In this document: positions 33,685 through 47,371 of the stretch, one piece after another
Numbering within the stretch: position 1 is the first letter of the stretch
Layout of the letters: each line of letters starts with the position of its first letter
Translations under genes and position numbers: made by a program
Assembly: GCF_000485595.1 (NCBI RefSeq)
Contig: NW_014578318.1
Location: 1-60,474 of the forward strand
Length of the DNA: 60,474 bases
Source: Priapulus caudatus
Taxonomy: Eukaryota; Priapulida; Priapulimorpha; Priapulimorphida; Priapulidae
Direction of reading: 5' to 3'
Notes under the pieces: generated by a model
The model's input: the letters and a program-made list of their open reading frames with translations, nothing else
What the model was told of the DNA's origin: nothing
The model's database searches: none

Positions 33685-35345
33685 AAAATAATAGTGACAA
33701 ATAGTAACAAATAGTGAAAAATAATAGTGACAAATAGTGACAAATAAACTAACAATTAAATTTGTCAGTATTCTCCTCTGGTAGTGGCTGGGGGAATCGC
33801 ATTGGAGAAACTCGCTCGGTCCTACTGAACGTTGGAATTTGTTTTGCCATCATTGGCATCACATTGCCAGCATCGGTGCTCTCTTACCCTCAACGTAGCG
33901 GCTACACAAATCACATTGGGGAAATTCATCCAGTTACTGGAATGTTTTGGAGATTGAAAAGGCGCGTGTTTTGTTGCACAAGGAATCTCAATGGGATACT
34001 GTCTATAATTATGTTGTTAATTGTAGTTGAATAGATACAGATCGCACATGTAAATCTATGTCGAAATTATAATAATCACTGTGTGTGTGATTTTCAACTC
34101 AAACCTTCTTCTCATTTCTTTTTCTGGTATTTTTCTTTCATAAGCCAAATTCTACTTCCTAGTCAAACACCGAATGGCAGGGTCATCAGTGTCACATTGT
34201 CATCATCATCATTATCAAGATCACCATCGCTGGTAGCACGCTTGTACATATTCTCTATCGTAACAATCCCGTTCAGGATAAACCCCAAACTCTGGCTTAG
34301 GTTCTAACACTGGCTCTAACCTCGGACTCCGCCCGAGACTCTAACCCGGACTCCATTCTAGATTTTAACTGTGATTCTAATTAAGCAAACGATATACTCA
34401 TAAAGTGCACAGCATACAACATACAACACGCAATATATACATGTAGTTTAGAACAGAAGAAGACCTGCTGCATTGACTGAGCGAGATAGGTGACAGCTAG
34501 GGTGACCGAGGTTTGTCAGTACGAGGGTTATACCGATGCCACCACCATCACACTGTGGCTACATCTGCGTGCAATAACATCCCATGCAGTAGCGCACTAT
34601 TGCCCTGCTACATGGCTAGTTTACATTCCTCGACGAGCAAAGTGTAAATCATATCTTCTCGTCTATCTTCGCTCTAACGAAAATAAACAACAGCTTAAAA
34701 TCTGCTTCGATTGGCGCGATCGAAGCATTTACGACTGCAGCGCCCTCACGAATGACGTCATCAAGTTACAATCTGTAAATGCGCAGTAAAATTGGCTGAA
34801 TGCATTTGTTATAGATGTTCAAGCTTGAGATTTGGAGCAGCAACGACATTCGCATTGACTGCCCGCACGCCTTGGTATTCCTGCGCGAACGCAAAACCTA
34901 AATAGTCTTTCGGGAGGCCTTGCCTTTAGGAGATATTAAAACAGCATAAATATTTTTGCACGTGTATTTTAAGAGTCGGGTTCTTCTGGTGGCTGCGTGA
35001 GGCGGCATAGATAGCTGACGGCGCATCGGTTCATTATTTATCCATACTCATATACAGACACGTATACAGACATGCGCGCCTCCAGTTATATAGAGCCGCG
35101 ACGTACATATACATGCACACACCTACGCGCACGTACGGACGCGCGCACACACAAACACGTGCGTACATAAACAAACGCACACGTAAGGGCGCACGCGTGC
35201 ACGCCCGCACGCACGCACGCGCGCGCGCATACACACACGCACAGACGCATGCATGCACACGCAAACGCACACACGCACACGCACAAACGCACACGCACAC
35301 GCACACGCACACGCACACGCACACACACACACAAACACACACACT
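33685..35345. repeat. block X copy 3 (clean, full length)
   Basis: Best copy of block X. It starts with an AATAGTGACAA tandem (33690-33748) and has TGACGTCA at 34753. It ends in a compound CACACG/CA tract (35112-35344). No frame of useful length is shared by the three copies, so the block looks non-coding. Confidence 0.85.
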
Positions 35346-35378
35346 GTTTCTGCTGTGTGAGTTTGGTGTGTGTGTGTG

Positions 35379-35416
<38 letters not shown>

Positions 35417-36418
35417 TGAGGGGGGGGGGTTTTCTGTATGTAGCTGTGTACATGTGTGTTTCTGTATGTATGTATGTGTGTACGGCAATGCCTGATCAGA
35501 GACTACGTCACGTACAGGTCGAAAGCTATCGGCACCCCCCTCCCCTGTGCGGCGCTGCGTGCCGTGCGGGTGCGTGCGTCGCGTGCGTGCGTGCGTGCGG
35601 CGTGCGTGCGTGGCGTGCTTATAACGCAGCAGGTCCGGTAGCTAGTCGCACCCTCCGCTGTGCGTTTGGCGTGCGTGCGTGCGTGCGTGCGTGGCGTGCG
35701 TGGCGTGCGTCGCGTGTGTGTGCGTGCGTGTGGCGTGCGTGCGTGGCGTGCGTGTATGCGCAGCAGGTCCCGGAAGCTATCGGTCGACCCCATCCGCTGT
35801 GGCGCTGCGTGCGTCGCGTGCGTGCGTGCGTGCGTGTGTGCGGCGATGCGTGTACGCACAGGTCCGGAAGCGATCGGCCAACCCCCTGCCGCCTGGTGCG
35901 TGCGGTGCGTGCGTGCGGCGTGCGTCGTGTGCGTGCGTGCGTGTACGCACAGGTCCCGGAAGCTATCGCACGCCATCCGCTGTGCCGTATGGTCGCGTGC
36001 GGCGTAGGTGCGTGCGGTGCGTGCGTGCTTATACCACAGGTCCGCAGCTATCGGCACCATCCCCTCGCGCTGTGCGTAGCGTGCGTTGCCGTGCGTGCGT
36101 GTGCGCACAGGTCGAAGCTATCAGACACCCAGATCCGCTTCCGCTGCTGGGCTTATCACTGCATAAATACCGACGAAAATGAAGTTTCCGCCTATGCGTC
36201 GTTGGCACGCCCAAGCCACGCACGCCACGCACCAACACTCACGCATCATCAGGACTCTATTTATTACTCCCTGATTATCATCGTGTTGCCGACGTTGCCG
36301 GGATGGCTGTCGCATGACATGTTGCCGACAGGGGAAGACGTCAGTGTATGGATCATGAGACCTCACATAACCTGACTGCATTGGCTCTTCATAACACAAT
36401 CGTAGTAACAGGGTAAAT
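35346..36418. repeat. block Z copy 2
   Basis: A GT array (35365-35420), a nine-G run, then the same seven-unit minisatellite as Z1. Anchors are at about 35525, 35641, 35775, 35870, 35962, 36047 and 36117. The spacing series resembles that of Z1 (119,125,86,94,89,65 against 116,134,95,92,85,70). The tail matches to GGTAAATA, after which Z1 goes into X1 but Z2 goes into a (TG)n array. Confidence 0.85.
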
Positions 36419-36419
36419 A

Positions 36420-36420
<1 letters not shown>

Positions 36421-36490
<70 letters not shown>
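36421..36490. repeat. (GT)35 microsatellite
   Basis: An uninterrupted GT array, among the cleanest in the window. The equivalent at block V copy 2 (42951-43072) is longer and interrupted. Confidence 0.97.
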
Positions 36491-36493
<3 letters not shown>

Positions 36494-37245
36494 ACACCGT
36501 ATCAACGCCGCACACGTGCCGGCGCGCGTTGTTTATCATAAAACACCCCCGTTTTATTGACTGTAAACGACATTTAGCAGCCCCGAGAACGACATTGCGC
36601 TTACGGAGGCTGCTCCGGCGCGCCGTACACGCTACGTGTGGATGATGCGTCGGAACGCAGATATGGCGCGTGATATATACACGCATGAACATCTGGCGTA
36701 CGCGGGAGAGGGAGAGCTATCCGGGTAGAGTTATACGCAATGCCGCGACGCAGGAAAACAAGCACGTTAATCAAAATACGATTCAGTAGTTATGGCTCTC
36801 TGTAAGCGGTAGCGTGGTCGAAAACATTAGAAACATTATTTTATGTTCGTGCGTAACACTAGTCGTGAATCAAAATGTTTTTCCGTAGTTGCTTCGTAAT
36901 AATATACGGATTGCGGCTCTTCTAAGTCGAATTTTATTATGCGTGGAATGAAACAATATTTTGGATACCGTGGAATGTTACACGTAACGCGAACTGAAAC
37001 GCGTGAAGAATTATAACCAGCTACTACTGTCGCACCATAGTTATTACTCTTCGGTTACTATTCGACGTAGACTCTTCTTCTATGTTGAATTATATTGTAG
37101 GAATAAGGTTGGAGAATGAAATGAGAATTACACGAAACGCGAACTGAAAACGCGTGAGGAATTAATCAACTACTACTGTCGCACCATAATTATTAGTCTT
37201 CGGTTCATGTACACGGATGTAGGCATGGACTTTATAGAAGCGTGT
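36491..37245. repeat. block V copy 1 (clean)
   Basis: Matches 43093-43905. Landmarks: CGTATCAACGCCGCACACG, GCCCCGAGAACGACATT and CACGAAACGCGAACTGAAAACG. No gene recognised. Confidence 0.85.
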
Positions 37246-37279
37246 TGATCTCTCTCTGTCTCTCTCTCTCTCTTTCCCT

Positions 37280-37314
<35 letters not shown>

Positions 37315-37331
37315 GCTCTCGCTCTCTCTAC
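37246..37331. repeat. (CT)n, clean counterpart of 27416-28325
   Basis: About 85 bp of CT with TTTCCC interruptions, directly 5' of block W copy 2. Confidence 0.9.
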
Positions 37332-38779
37332 CCACGCTGTGACTACACATCCCAGCCTGTAAGACGCTACGCGCGTCGCTATGCGTGTTCTACAGGTTAA
37401 TCAATTGCTGTATCAATTATCGGTCAATTGCTCGTCGCTTGTCGAATAGTGATACACCCGGTATGTGCATGTTCAACATAAATATTAGAATTACATATAT
37501 TAGAAAGCCGTAGTGAGTAAATCCGTGAAAATCGAATAGCAATACGCGGGGGAAAGTGTCAGATATGATCCGAGTATTTTTACCCGATTCACCTCCTTAT
37601 CGTGAACTGTATTCGCATGAAAGATACAATACATACACTCATGCGCACGTTCGATGTACTCAGAACGCTCCTGATTATTAATTCATATTTATCTTGTGTT
37701 AAATCCAAGAAATTAACTCACTATCGAAATTTTAGATCTCCTTTAGGAAATCTTAGGAATTAGGGAAATCTTCATCAGGGTGTGACGTCACCATAGGTGG
37801 CAACAGGTGACATCAAGAAGCTCCTGATTAGTATAGCTGTCACCTGCTTGTTCCATCTCATCACCTCACCAATATATAATACCAGCGCGCCACGAAGAAA
37901 AAATAGTTTGGTTTTAGTCTGCATAGCCGTGTAGAAAACTGGTGAGAATCAAGCCGGCTGGCGTCCAGAGAGTCGTCTCGTGAGCGGGTGTCGAGAGCCG
38001 GAGAAACGTGTGGGAGGTGTTTATGGTTCAGTATTTATAACCAACCCCCGGGCAGTAAATACCGCCTGTGGTCGGTCGCGTGACTATCCTGGCGTGGCGT
38101 GCTTCCGTGAAGGTGAGAGAGCGCACCGGCGAATGTGAGGAGTCTAGAAATGTGAAGACAGATGACGTGGATGGGCAGAGAGAGATAGACAGAGAGAGAG
38201 CGCGCGAGAGAGAGGGGGACAGGGGAGAGAGAGAGAGTTGGACAGAGAGTGAGAGAGAGAGGGAGAGTGAGAGAAAGAGGGAGGTAGACAGAGAATGAAG
38301 GGGGGTCAGGGGAGAGAGAGAGTTGAACAGAGAGTGAGAGAGAGAGGGAGAGAGAGAGAGAGAAAGAGGAAGATCGACAGAAAGAGAGAAGGGGAGAGGG
38401 GGGACAGGGAAGAGAGAGGGTTGGACAGAGAGAGAGAGAGAGGGGGCGGGGGAGAGAAAGTTGGACACAGGGAGAGAGATTGAGAGAAAGAGAGACCCGG
38501 ATATGAACGGGGGGATGGACAGATAGAGAGCGCAGTAGGAGAGGGAGAGAAGCGAAACGAGAGTCAGGGAGAGATAGAGATAGATAGTGAGAGAGTGAGT
38601 GTGAGAGAGAGAGAGATGCGTAGGAAAGAGACAGAAAATCGAAAAGAAAAAGAAGCTAAATGGAGAGAGAAAGAGAGAACACCTGATGCAAGTGACGCAA
38701 TGAATGGATGGATGGATGGATAGATGGATGGACGAACGGACGGACGGACGTCGGAACGGACGGACGACGGACGTACAGG

Positions 38780-38884
38780 ATAGATAGATAAGATCAGATA
38801 GATAGCTAGATAAATAGAAGATATGATAGATAGATAGATAGGTAGATTAGACTAATATAGATAGATAGATAAGATAGATAGATA

Positions 38885-38949
<65 letters not shown>

Positions 38950-38980
38950 CTAGAAGATTAGAATAGATAGATTAGATAGA

Positions 38981-39024
<44 letters not shown>

Positions 39025-39128
39025 ATACGATAGATAGATAGTATAGATAGATAAGGTATGATAGATAAGAAGAAAGGAAACAGTAGATGAGATAGATTGC
39101 TAAGATAGATAGATAGATAGATAGATAG

Positions 39129-39167
<39 letters not shown>

Positions 39168-39229
39168 AGATAGATAGCTTAGATAGATAGATAGTAAGTA
39201 GATAGAGTAGATAAGATAGATAGATAGCT

Positions 39230-39270
<41 letters not shown>

Positions 39271-39325
39271 AGATAGATAGATCGATAGCCATAGAATGAT
39301 TCAATATGATAGATAGATTAGATAG

Positions 39326-39358
<33 letters not shown>

Positions 39359-39412
39359 TAGATAGATAGATAAGATAGATAGATAGATAGATTGATAGAA
39401 TAAATAGATATC
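38780..39412. repeat. (GATA)n array of W2, first
   Basis: GATA array with slips. Confidence 0.95.
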
Positions 39413-40079
39413 GAGAGATATAAAGGAAGAGAGAGGCTGAGAATAGAGTTTATGGTCCGCATTTGAATCACATCTGTTTGCCACATTACTGCACAACGGG
39501 ACAAAGAGTGAGAGAGGGAGAGAGGGAGAGTGAGAGAAAAGGGAGGTGACGGAGAGAATGAAGGGGGGGGCCAGGCGGAGAGAGAGAGTTGAACAGAAAG
39601 TGAGAGAGAGAGGGAAGTAGAGAGAGAGAGAGAGAAAGAGGAAGATGCGAGACAGAAAAGAGAGAAGGGGAGAGGGGGGACGGAGCAGGGAAGAGAGGAG
39701 GGTTGGAGACAGAAGAGAGAGAGAGGGGGCAAGGGGAGAGAAAAGTTGGACCAGCAGGGAGAGAGATTGAGAGAAAGAGAGACCCGGATATGAAACGGGG
39801 GGAATGGACAGATAGAGAGGGCGGGCAGTAGGAGAGGGAGAGAAGCGAAACGAGAGTCAGGGAGAGATAGAGATAGATAGTGAGAGAGTGAGTGTGAGAG
39901 AGAGAGATGCGTAGGAAAGAGACAGAAAATCGAAAAGAAAAAGAAGCTAAATGGGAGAGGAAAAAGAGAGAACACACCTGAAAAAATGCAAGTGACGCAA
40001 TGAATGGATGGATGGATGGATAGATGGATGGACGAACGGACGGACGGACGTACGGACGGACGGACGGACGGACGTACAG

Positions 40080-40158
<79 letters not shown>

Positions 40159-40205
40159 TAGATTTAGATAGATAGTATAGATAGATAGATAGATAGATAG
40201 AATCC

Positions 40206-40273
<68 letters not shown>

Positions 40274-40400
40274 GTTATAGATAGATTGTAGATAGATAGG
40301 TAGATAGATCAGAAGAAAGAAACGGCTGTAGATAGATATGATTGGCCTAAGAATAGATAGATAGATAATAATAGATAGACTAGATATATAAGAGATTAGC

Positions 40401-40445
<45 letters not shown>

Positions 40446-40621
40446 TAGATTAGATAGGATAGATAGATAGGATAGATAGAATAGAATATAGATATGATAG
40501 ATCGATAGATAGATTAGATAGAAGATGATAGATAGATTAGATAGAGTAGATAGAATAAATAGAGTAGATAGATAGATTTTAGATAGATAGATAGATAGAT
40601 AGAATAGATGAATAGTAGATC

Positions 40622-40664
<43 letters not shown>

Positions 40665-40690
40665 GAGAATAGATAGATATATAGATTGAT
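40080..40690. repeat. (GATA)n array of W2, second
   Basis: GATA array directly following GGACGGACGGACGGACGTAC. The same junction occurs before the first array. Confidence 0.95.
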
Positions 40691-41593
40691 AATGCATAAA
40701 AAGGATATATGAGAGATATAAAAGAGAGAGGAGCTGATAAAATAGAGTTTATGGTCAGCATTTGATGTTAATAACAATACTGTTTAGCGCAAGCAGCAAA
40801 CGTGGTGATTGATTTTGTCGATGGTAATCGAAATGCAGCTGTTCCATTTCTTTTTCTCTTGTTAAGCGTGGAGTTATAACGCTACCATATTGAACACGTT
40901 TTCCTGAAGCATATATAACACACTATGCCATAATATTCGTATAAACAAACTGCGTCGGTACGTAAAAAAAATAAAAATGTAATCAATATTCGCATTTGTT
41001 TTATAATTTATAAATAGTATGACGATATAAAAAAAAAACTGTAGTCGTTGCACATCTGATCGAGTCACATTTCCCACGGCCAAACATTTTTATAGTAAAA
41101 AACCACTGTGATAAATATTCCCGTATTTGTTTTATATATGAAAATAGTATGACGATATTAAATGAATAAAACTGTATCCGTTGAGCAGCTGCTCGCACAT
41201 TTCGCAAGATTTGATATTATATCTGAAGTTTTAGGCAATATTATTTATCAATTTACATTATGACTGAACTTGCATTTAAACTCCTCCATTATACCATATA
41301 TCTTTCTTTACCTAGTATCAAGTATGTTTGAAATATGTGGCAAAAATCATAGACCTATATGAATGGTACATTCGCAGCTGTTTTCAGGCTGTCTAAATTA
41401 TATAAACCACGCCACCACGAGATGACAGACTAGTGGTCTTTACTGGAGTGATAGACCGCTGCTATTCAATGAAAACGACAGACCGACTATTTCCACCTAA
41501 CGACGATCGATATACGATCAATGACGAATGAACGACAGATCGACGTCGTTCGATGAACGACAGATCGACGTAATTTGTTGTTGAAGAGGAGAT

Positions 41594-41618
41594 NNNNNNN
41601 NNNNNNNNNNNNNNNNNN
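41594..41618. other. assembly gap (25 N)
   Basis: A run of exactly 25 N between the tail of W2 and the start of U1. Confidence 0.99.
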
Positions 41619-42905
41619 GGAGAATTTATTTATATATATATAATATATACGTGTTACGTCATGTCTTAATGTGTAATACAATAGTGAGTCACGGCAATAT
41701 AACGCGTATATCATGACAAGTACGCTTCTGTTTCATTGACGCGGTCGATGCAATAGTTCCGAACTGGGATGGGTTTCACGAGAAGTAATTTCAGTTCAAC
41801 GGCTGTTTTAGTTCGTAGCGTAACGCATTTTTTTAGCGCTATGAATTATGTAATTCTAAACAGTTAAGGTTTCGGATTCGATGTAAAAAGTTCCATCAGT
41901 CGCGTATCGGACGAGTTTTGGCTCTGTGTTAATAAACGCGGAGGCGGGCGTTGACTTCTCAACCTCCATCTAATAAACAAAAGATCTGAATTTCGTTGCC
42001 ATATATAAACAAAAAGACGGGTCTCTGTTGCTCCGCAACGGACACTTTCCACTAATTTTTGGCTTACAGGCAGCACGAAAAAAAACTGTAAACTGTAACA
42101 ATTACATCTTTATTCGAAGCGCGGTTCCGCTGAAATTAAAAAGCGCCAATTATTTTCGGCGATTTCAACAAGTCAAGCGTCTCGAAATCGCTAGCGCGTT
42201 ACGACACTAATATCGGCGTTCGAGATATAAATTAAATAGCTCAAATCAATGCAGATGCATTTCCAGAACCATCATGAATATAAGATGCTTGGCTGAGTTA
42301 TATCGCTAATTAAAGCAGAGCAGCACTGGACGCCGAGCATCAGTAAAGGAGTCGTAATTAAAGCAGCTAGCATAAAATAAGAAGTTGTCATTGAACAGCA
42401 TTATGCGTCGTAATTTTATAGGGCATCCTTCAGTTGGAATGATTGGGAATTGGGATATCCCTACCTGTCTGTTATAACAATCCACTTGTTATGTGGTGCT
42501 TCTAGCAGCTATAACCCTATTATGCGTCGCGTCGTGTTTATAGCTAATATATATGCGCCCGCAACCACCTATTTTCTCGTGTGCGGTCCAATATCGTTCG
42601 TGTAGCAGCTTTAGAGACTGGCAGCAATCACGCTTGCGCCATCTTCTCCTGCTGGCCATGTCCTTACGAGGCACAGTGTCTATTCCGCGCGATAGGTTGC
42701 GCTAATTTTTCTCTCTATCGAGGTCGTCCAATACTTTGTCCCGCCCCAATCTCGCGTCGATACTGACACTCTTCTTAATGAACACACATCGGCGGTTATC
42801 TCTCATCTTTGAATAGGAAGCCATGAAAGCTGACCGTTGTTCCGGGAGCTTCCTCCCGGGGAGAGCGGCACCCCGCGATCTGGCTGCGTTCTGCTTTCCT
42901 GCATC
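41619..42905. repeat. block U copy 1 (noisy)
   Basis: Matches 48370-49640. Landmarks: TTTGGCTCTGTGTTAATAAAC, AACTGTAAACTGTAACAATT, GGACGCCGAGCATCAGTAA. It has a perfect hairpin CCGGGAGCTTCCTCCCGG at 42842-42859, conserved at about 49589 in copy 2. After the block, copy 1 continues into V2 while copy 2 continues into W3. No ORF is shared. Confidence 0.85.
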
Positions 42906-42950
42906 ATTAAGCGCGGGTATTGAGGGCGTGTAGGTTGGGACATTCGCACC

Positions 42951-42989
42951 GTGTGTGTGCGTGCGTGCGTGAGTGTGTGTGTGTGTGTG

Positions 42990-43023
<34 letters not shown>

Positions 43024-43085
43024 GTGTGTGTGTGGTGTGTGTGTGTGTGTGCTGTTGTGTGTGTGTGTGTCTTGGTTTGTTTTGT
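42951..43085. repeat. (TG)n compound microsatellite
   Basis: TGCG, GT and GTT runs. Precedes V2 as the pure GT array precedes V1. Confidence 0.9.
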
Positions 43086-43092
43086 TGTGTTG

Positions 43093-43905
43093 TTAACAGC
43101 CGTATCAACGCCGCACACGCTGCCGGCGCGCGTTGTTTATCCATGAAAAACACCCCGTTGTTATTTGACTGTAACCGACTCTTAGCAGCCCCGAGAACGA
43201 CATGTGCGGCTTACGGAGCTGCTCCGGCGCGCCCGTACAGCGCTACCGTGTGGATGATGCGTCGGAACGACAGAATGGCCGCGTGATATATAACACGCAT
43301 GAAACATTCTGGCGTACGCGGGTAGGGAGAGCTATCGCGGGTAGAGTTATGCGCAAATGCCGCGACGCAGGAAACAAGCACGTTAAGATCAAATTACGAT
43401 TCCAGTAGTTGATGGGCTCTTCTTGTAAGCGTTAGCGTGTTCGAAAACATTCAGACAACATTATGTATGTTCTGTGGCGTACACTAGTCGTGAATCAAAA
43501 ATGTTTTTCCGTAGTTGCTATCGTATAAATATACGGATTGCGGGCTCTTCTAGGAGTCGAATTTTATTAATGCCGTGGAATAAAAAACATATTTTGGATA
43601 CGGTGGAACTGTTACACGTAACGCGAACTGAAACGCCGTGAACGATTATAGACCAGTACCTACTGTGCCGACCATATTTACTTACTCCTTCGGTTTACTA
43701 TCGACGTAGACTCTTCTTCTATGTTGAACTTATATTGTAGGAATAGGTTGGAGGAATGAAATGAGAATTACACGAAATCGCGATAACTGGAAAACGACGT
43801 GAGGAATTAACCAACTACACCTTCGCACGCATAATGTTATTAGTCCTTGCGGTTCATGTACGACGGATTGTAGGCATGGAACTTTATATGACAAGGCGTG
43901 TTGCG
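43093..43905. repeat. block V copy 2 (noisy)
   Basis: Partner of 36491-37245 with many inserted bases. It passes into the 50-bp minisatellite. Confidence 0.85.
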
Positions 43906-44066
43906 ATATTAGTTTGACACGGATGTAGGCATGGACTTTATAGAAGCGTGTTGTGATATTAGTTTGACACGGATGCAGGCATGGACTTTATAGAAACGTG
44001 TTGTGATAGTAGTTGGACACGGATGCAAGCATGATCTTTATAGAGGCGTGTTGTGATAGTAGTTGG
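43855..44066. repeat. 50-bp minisatellite, four units
   Basis: Units begin GACACGGATGTAGGCATGG (or GCAGGC, GCAAGC) and contain CTTTATAGA and CGTGTTGTGATA. Unit starts at 43916, 43966 and 44016 are exactly 50 apart, plus a noisy first unit. V1 has a single unit (37207-37248), so the number differs between copies. Confidence 0.85.
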
Positions 44067-44077
44067 AGGGATCTGGG

Positions 44078-44364
44078 TCGCGAAATTGTTTTTCCCACTT
44101 GAGTTCCGGACCCACCATAGATAGTGTTTTGTAATATATGGTTTGGTATATATGTGGTTGGATTTGTAGTTAGTGTTAGGGTTTCGGGTACGGTTTAGTG
44201 TTAGGGTTAGGTTAAGGTGTAGGTTAGGTTAGGTTAGGGTTAAGAGTTAGGGATAGGTGGTGATTGTCATTTTAACATTGTTGCTTCCCGACCGAAGTCG
44301 AGTGAATGGAAGGCGCGCTGATGTGGGTGTGGTCCGGAGCTCAAGTGGGAAAAAAATTTCGCAT
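44078..44364. mobile_element. foldback MITE with telomere-like core
   Basis: The left arm (44078-44115) contains TTTTTCCCACTTGAGTTCCG. The right arm (44327-44364), reverse-complemented, contains TTTTTCCCACTTGAGCTCCG. The arms match over about 38 bp with few differences. The core (44167-44258) is a degenerate TTAGGG/TTAGG array. No target duplication is clear and there is no coding. It is not part of the block-T duplication, which starts about 60 bp downstream. Confidence 0.6.
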
Positions 44365-44423
44365 CCGGGGCATAGGCAGATTTACGTATAACCGGGAACC
44401 TGTGTGGCACAGTAAGTAGAATC

Positions 44424-45893
44424 GCACGCATGTTGCACCTCCTACGATGGAATATACGCTTGGGATATCGTCTGCTCGTTGGTGGGCAGTGCGTGAAGAC
44501 ATCGGGCGGGCGCTCGAGTCCGGTACGTGGTGGACGGGGCTGGTTTTACTATCGCCGCCAGAAAGGTCATCATGGTGCTGAAGTGCGACAGGCGATAGCT
44601 TGGAACAAAGACACGTTGCGTTGGCGGGGTCTGGAACAGCGCATCGCGACAGCGCGCACTCCACAGTATAGAAAAAAGTAATGGCCGAAAACGCGGAATT
44701 ACGTCATTGCTGGAGTGATTACTAAGCTCGATCGCGGGACTAAGCGCCATCTATGTTGCGATGTCGGGATGAGTACTGGGGTTTCTCCGAAATTCCAGAT
44801 TAAAACAAAAGAGAAAAATAAGTAAGAGCCTAGAGAGGGCGCTAAATAGAGAAGTGGGGACTGGGGAACAGGAGAAGCAGCGAGAGAAATAGGAGAGGTT
44901 GATGATAGAGTTGAAGGAGGGGAAGATAAGGTGGAATGGGAATGGCAAGGCGAAGACAGTGAGAAAGAGTGTGCGACGGAAAAGGAAAGAGAGAGAGAGA
45001 GTACGCTCGTGAATTAGGGCGGAGAGAGAAATGGGGAAAAGAGAGAAAGGAGGAAGAGAGAAGAAGAGCCTATCATTGATTGATTTGGTAATGATATGCT
45101 AGGGCCGAAATGAAATGAGCGAGCCAGCGTACACGGATGTCTGCACTGCTGTGGCGGGAAAAACATAATTGGTTGAAGCGTGTTTCTAGGCTTGTCAAAG
45201 ATGTTTTCATGCCGTGGATCAATCGGGAATTGTTCTTTTAGTTGTAACGAAATTATATGGTGATTTGCAGTTAACCTTTTGGCGGTAATTATTAGTTATG
45301 CTGTTATCATAGTTATCGCTGCGGCAGAATTATTTTAGGCACTTGTGCGATTAGGTGCATCTGTTGTATAATAATTAATGGCTGTTTATATCATGAGGCT
45401 ACCCGTAAATGTACCTTGAAAAGGGTTCAAGTAGTTGATACTATGAGTGGCTATGTCGGTAGACTAGTGCGTGAGTGTTATGCGTGGCGTGCGTGCGGAG
45501 CGGTGCGTGGGCGTGTGTTTACAAATTATTATTCAATATATATGGCTGCTAGATACTCGATTACGCATTACGGTACCGTGGTTAGAGTTTATTATCATTC
45601 TTGAATGGAGGAACACCGTTAGTGTATATCAGTGGATATCCTCATGAATGCATCGCTAAATAAAAGAAGCCATGCATAGTTACAACACGATTCCTCGCAT
45701 TTCATTTATATTCCAGGTTTTTTTATACTCGACATTATGATCAACACATTTTCTTGCTAGAGCACATTCAAATTAATAATCCTAGCTTATATTACAATGA
45801 TTGTCATTTCGTTGGAAGGCGTTTAACTTTCATGACAATATTTTGGTCATTTAGCAAAACCTAGGGTGAAACTATCGAGATGGCTGCGAGATT
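44424..45893. repeat. block T copy 1
   Basis: Matches 53711-55056 from GCACGCATGTTGCACCTCC to GAGATGGCTGCGAG. It includes a GA-rich section (44800-45070) and an AT-rich tail. The 83-codon frame in the first part is not open in copy 2, so it is not considered coding. Confidence 0.85.
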
Positions 45894-47370
<1,477 letters not shown>

Positions 47371-47371
47371 C

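Larger units (their letters stand above)
37332..41593. repeat. block W copy 2, with internal re-duplication, cut by N gap
   Basis: Flank (37332-38170), GA tract, GGAT/GGAC tract, GATA array (38780-39412), then the start of the W tail. At 39483 it jumps back into a second GA tract (39484-39960), a second GGAC tract and a second GATA array (40080-40690), followed by the full tail to the gap. TGACGTCA is at 37783. The tail shows tandem AACGACAGATCGACGT words (41530-41576). Confidence 0.85.

Noticed and set aside
35113-36375. 420-codon ORF
   Set aside because: Runs through CA, GT and TGCG repeats. Its residues are His/Thr, then Cys/Val/Arg runs, and it is not conserved in frame in Z1.
44430-44681. 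83-codon ORF in block T
   Set aside because: Block T copy 2 has stops and indels at the same place, so it is not conserved.
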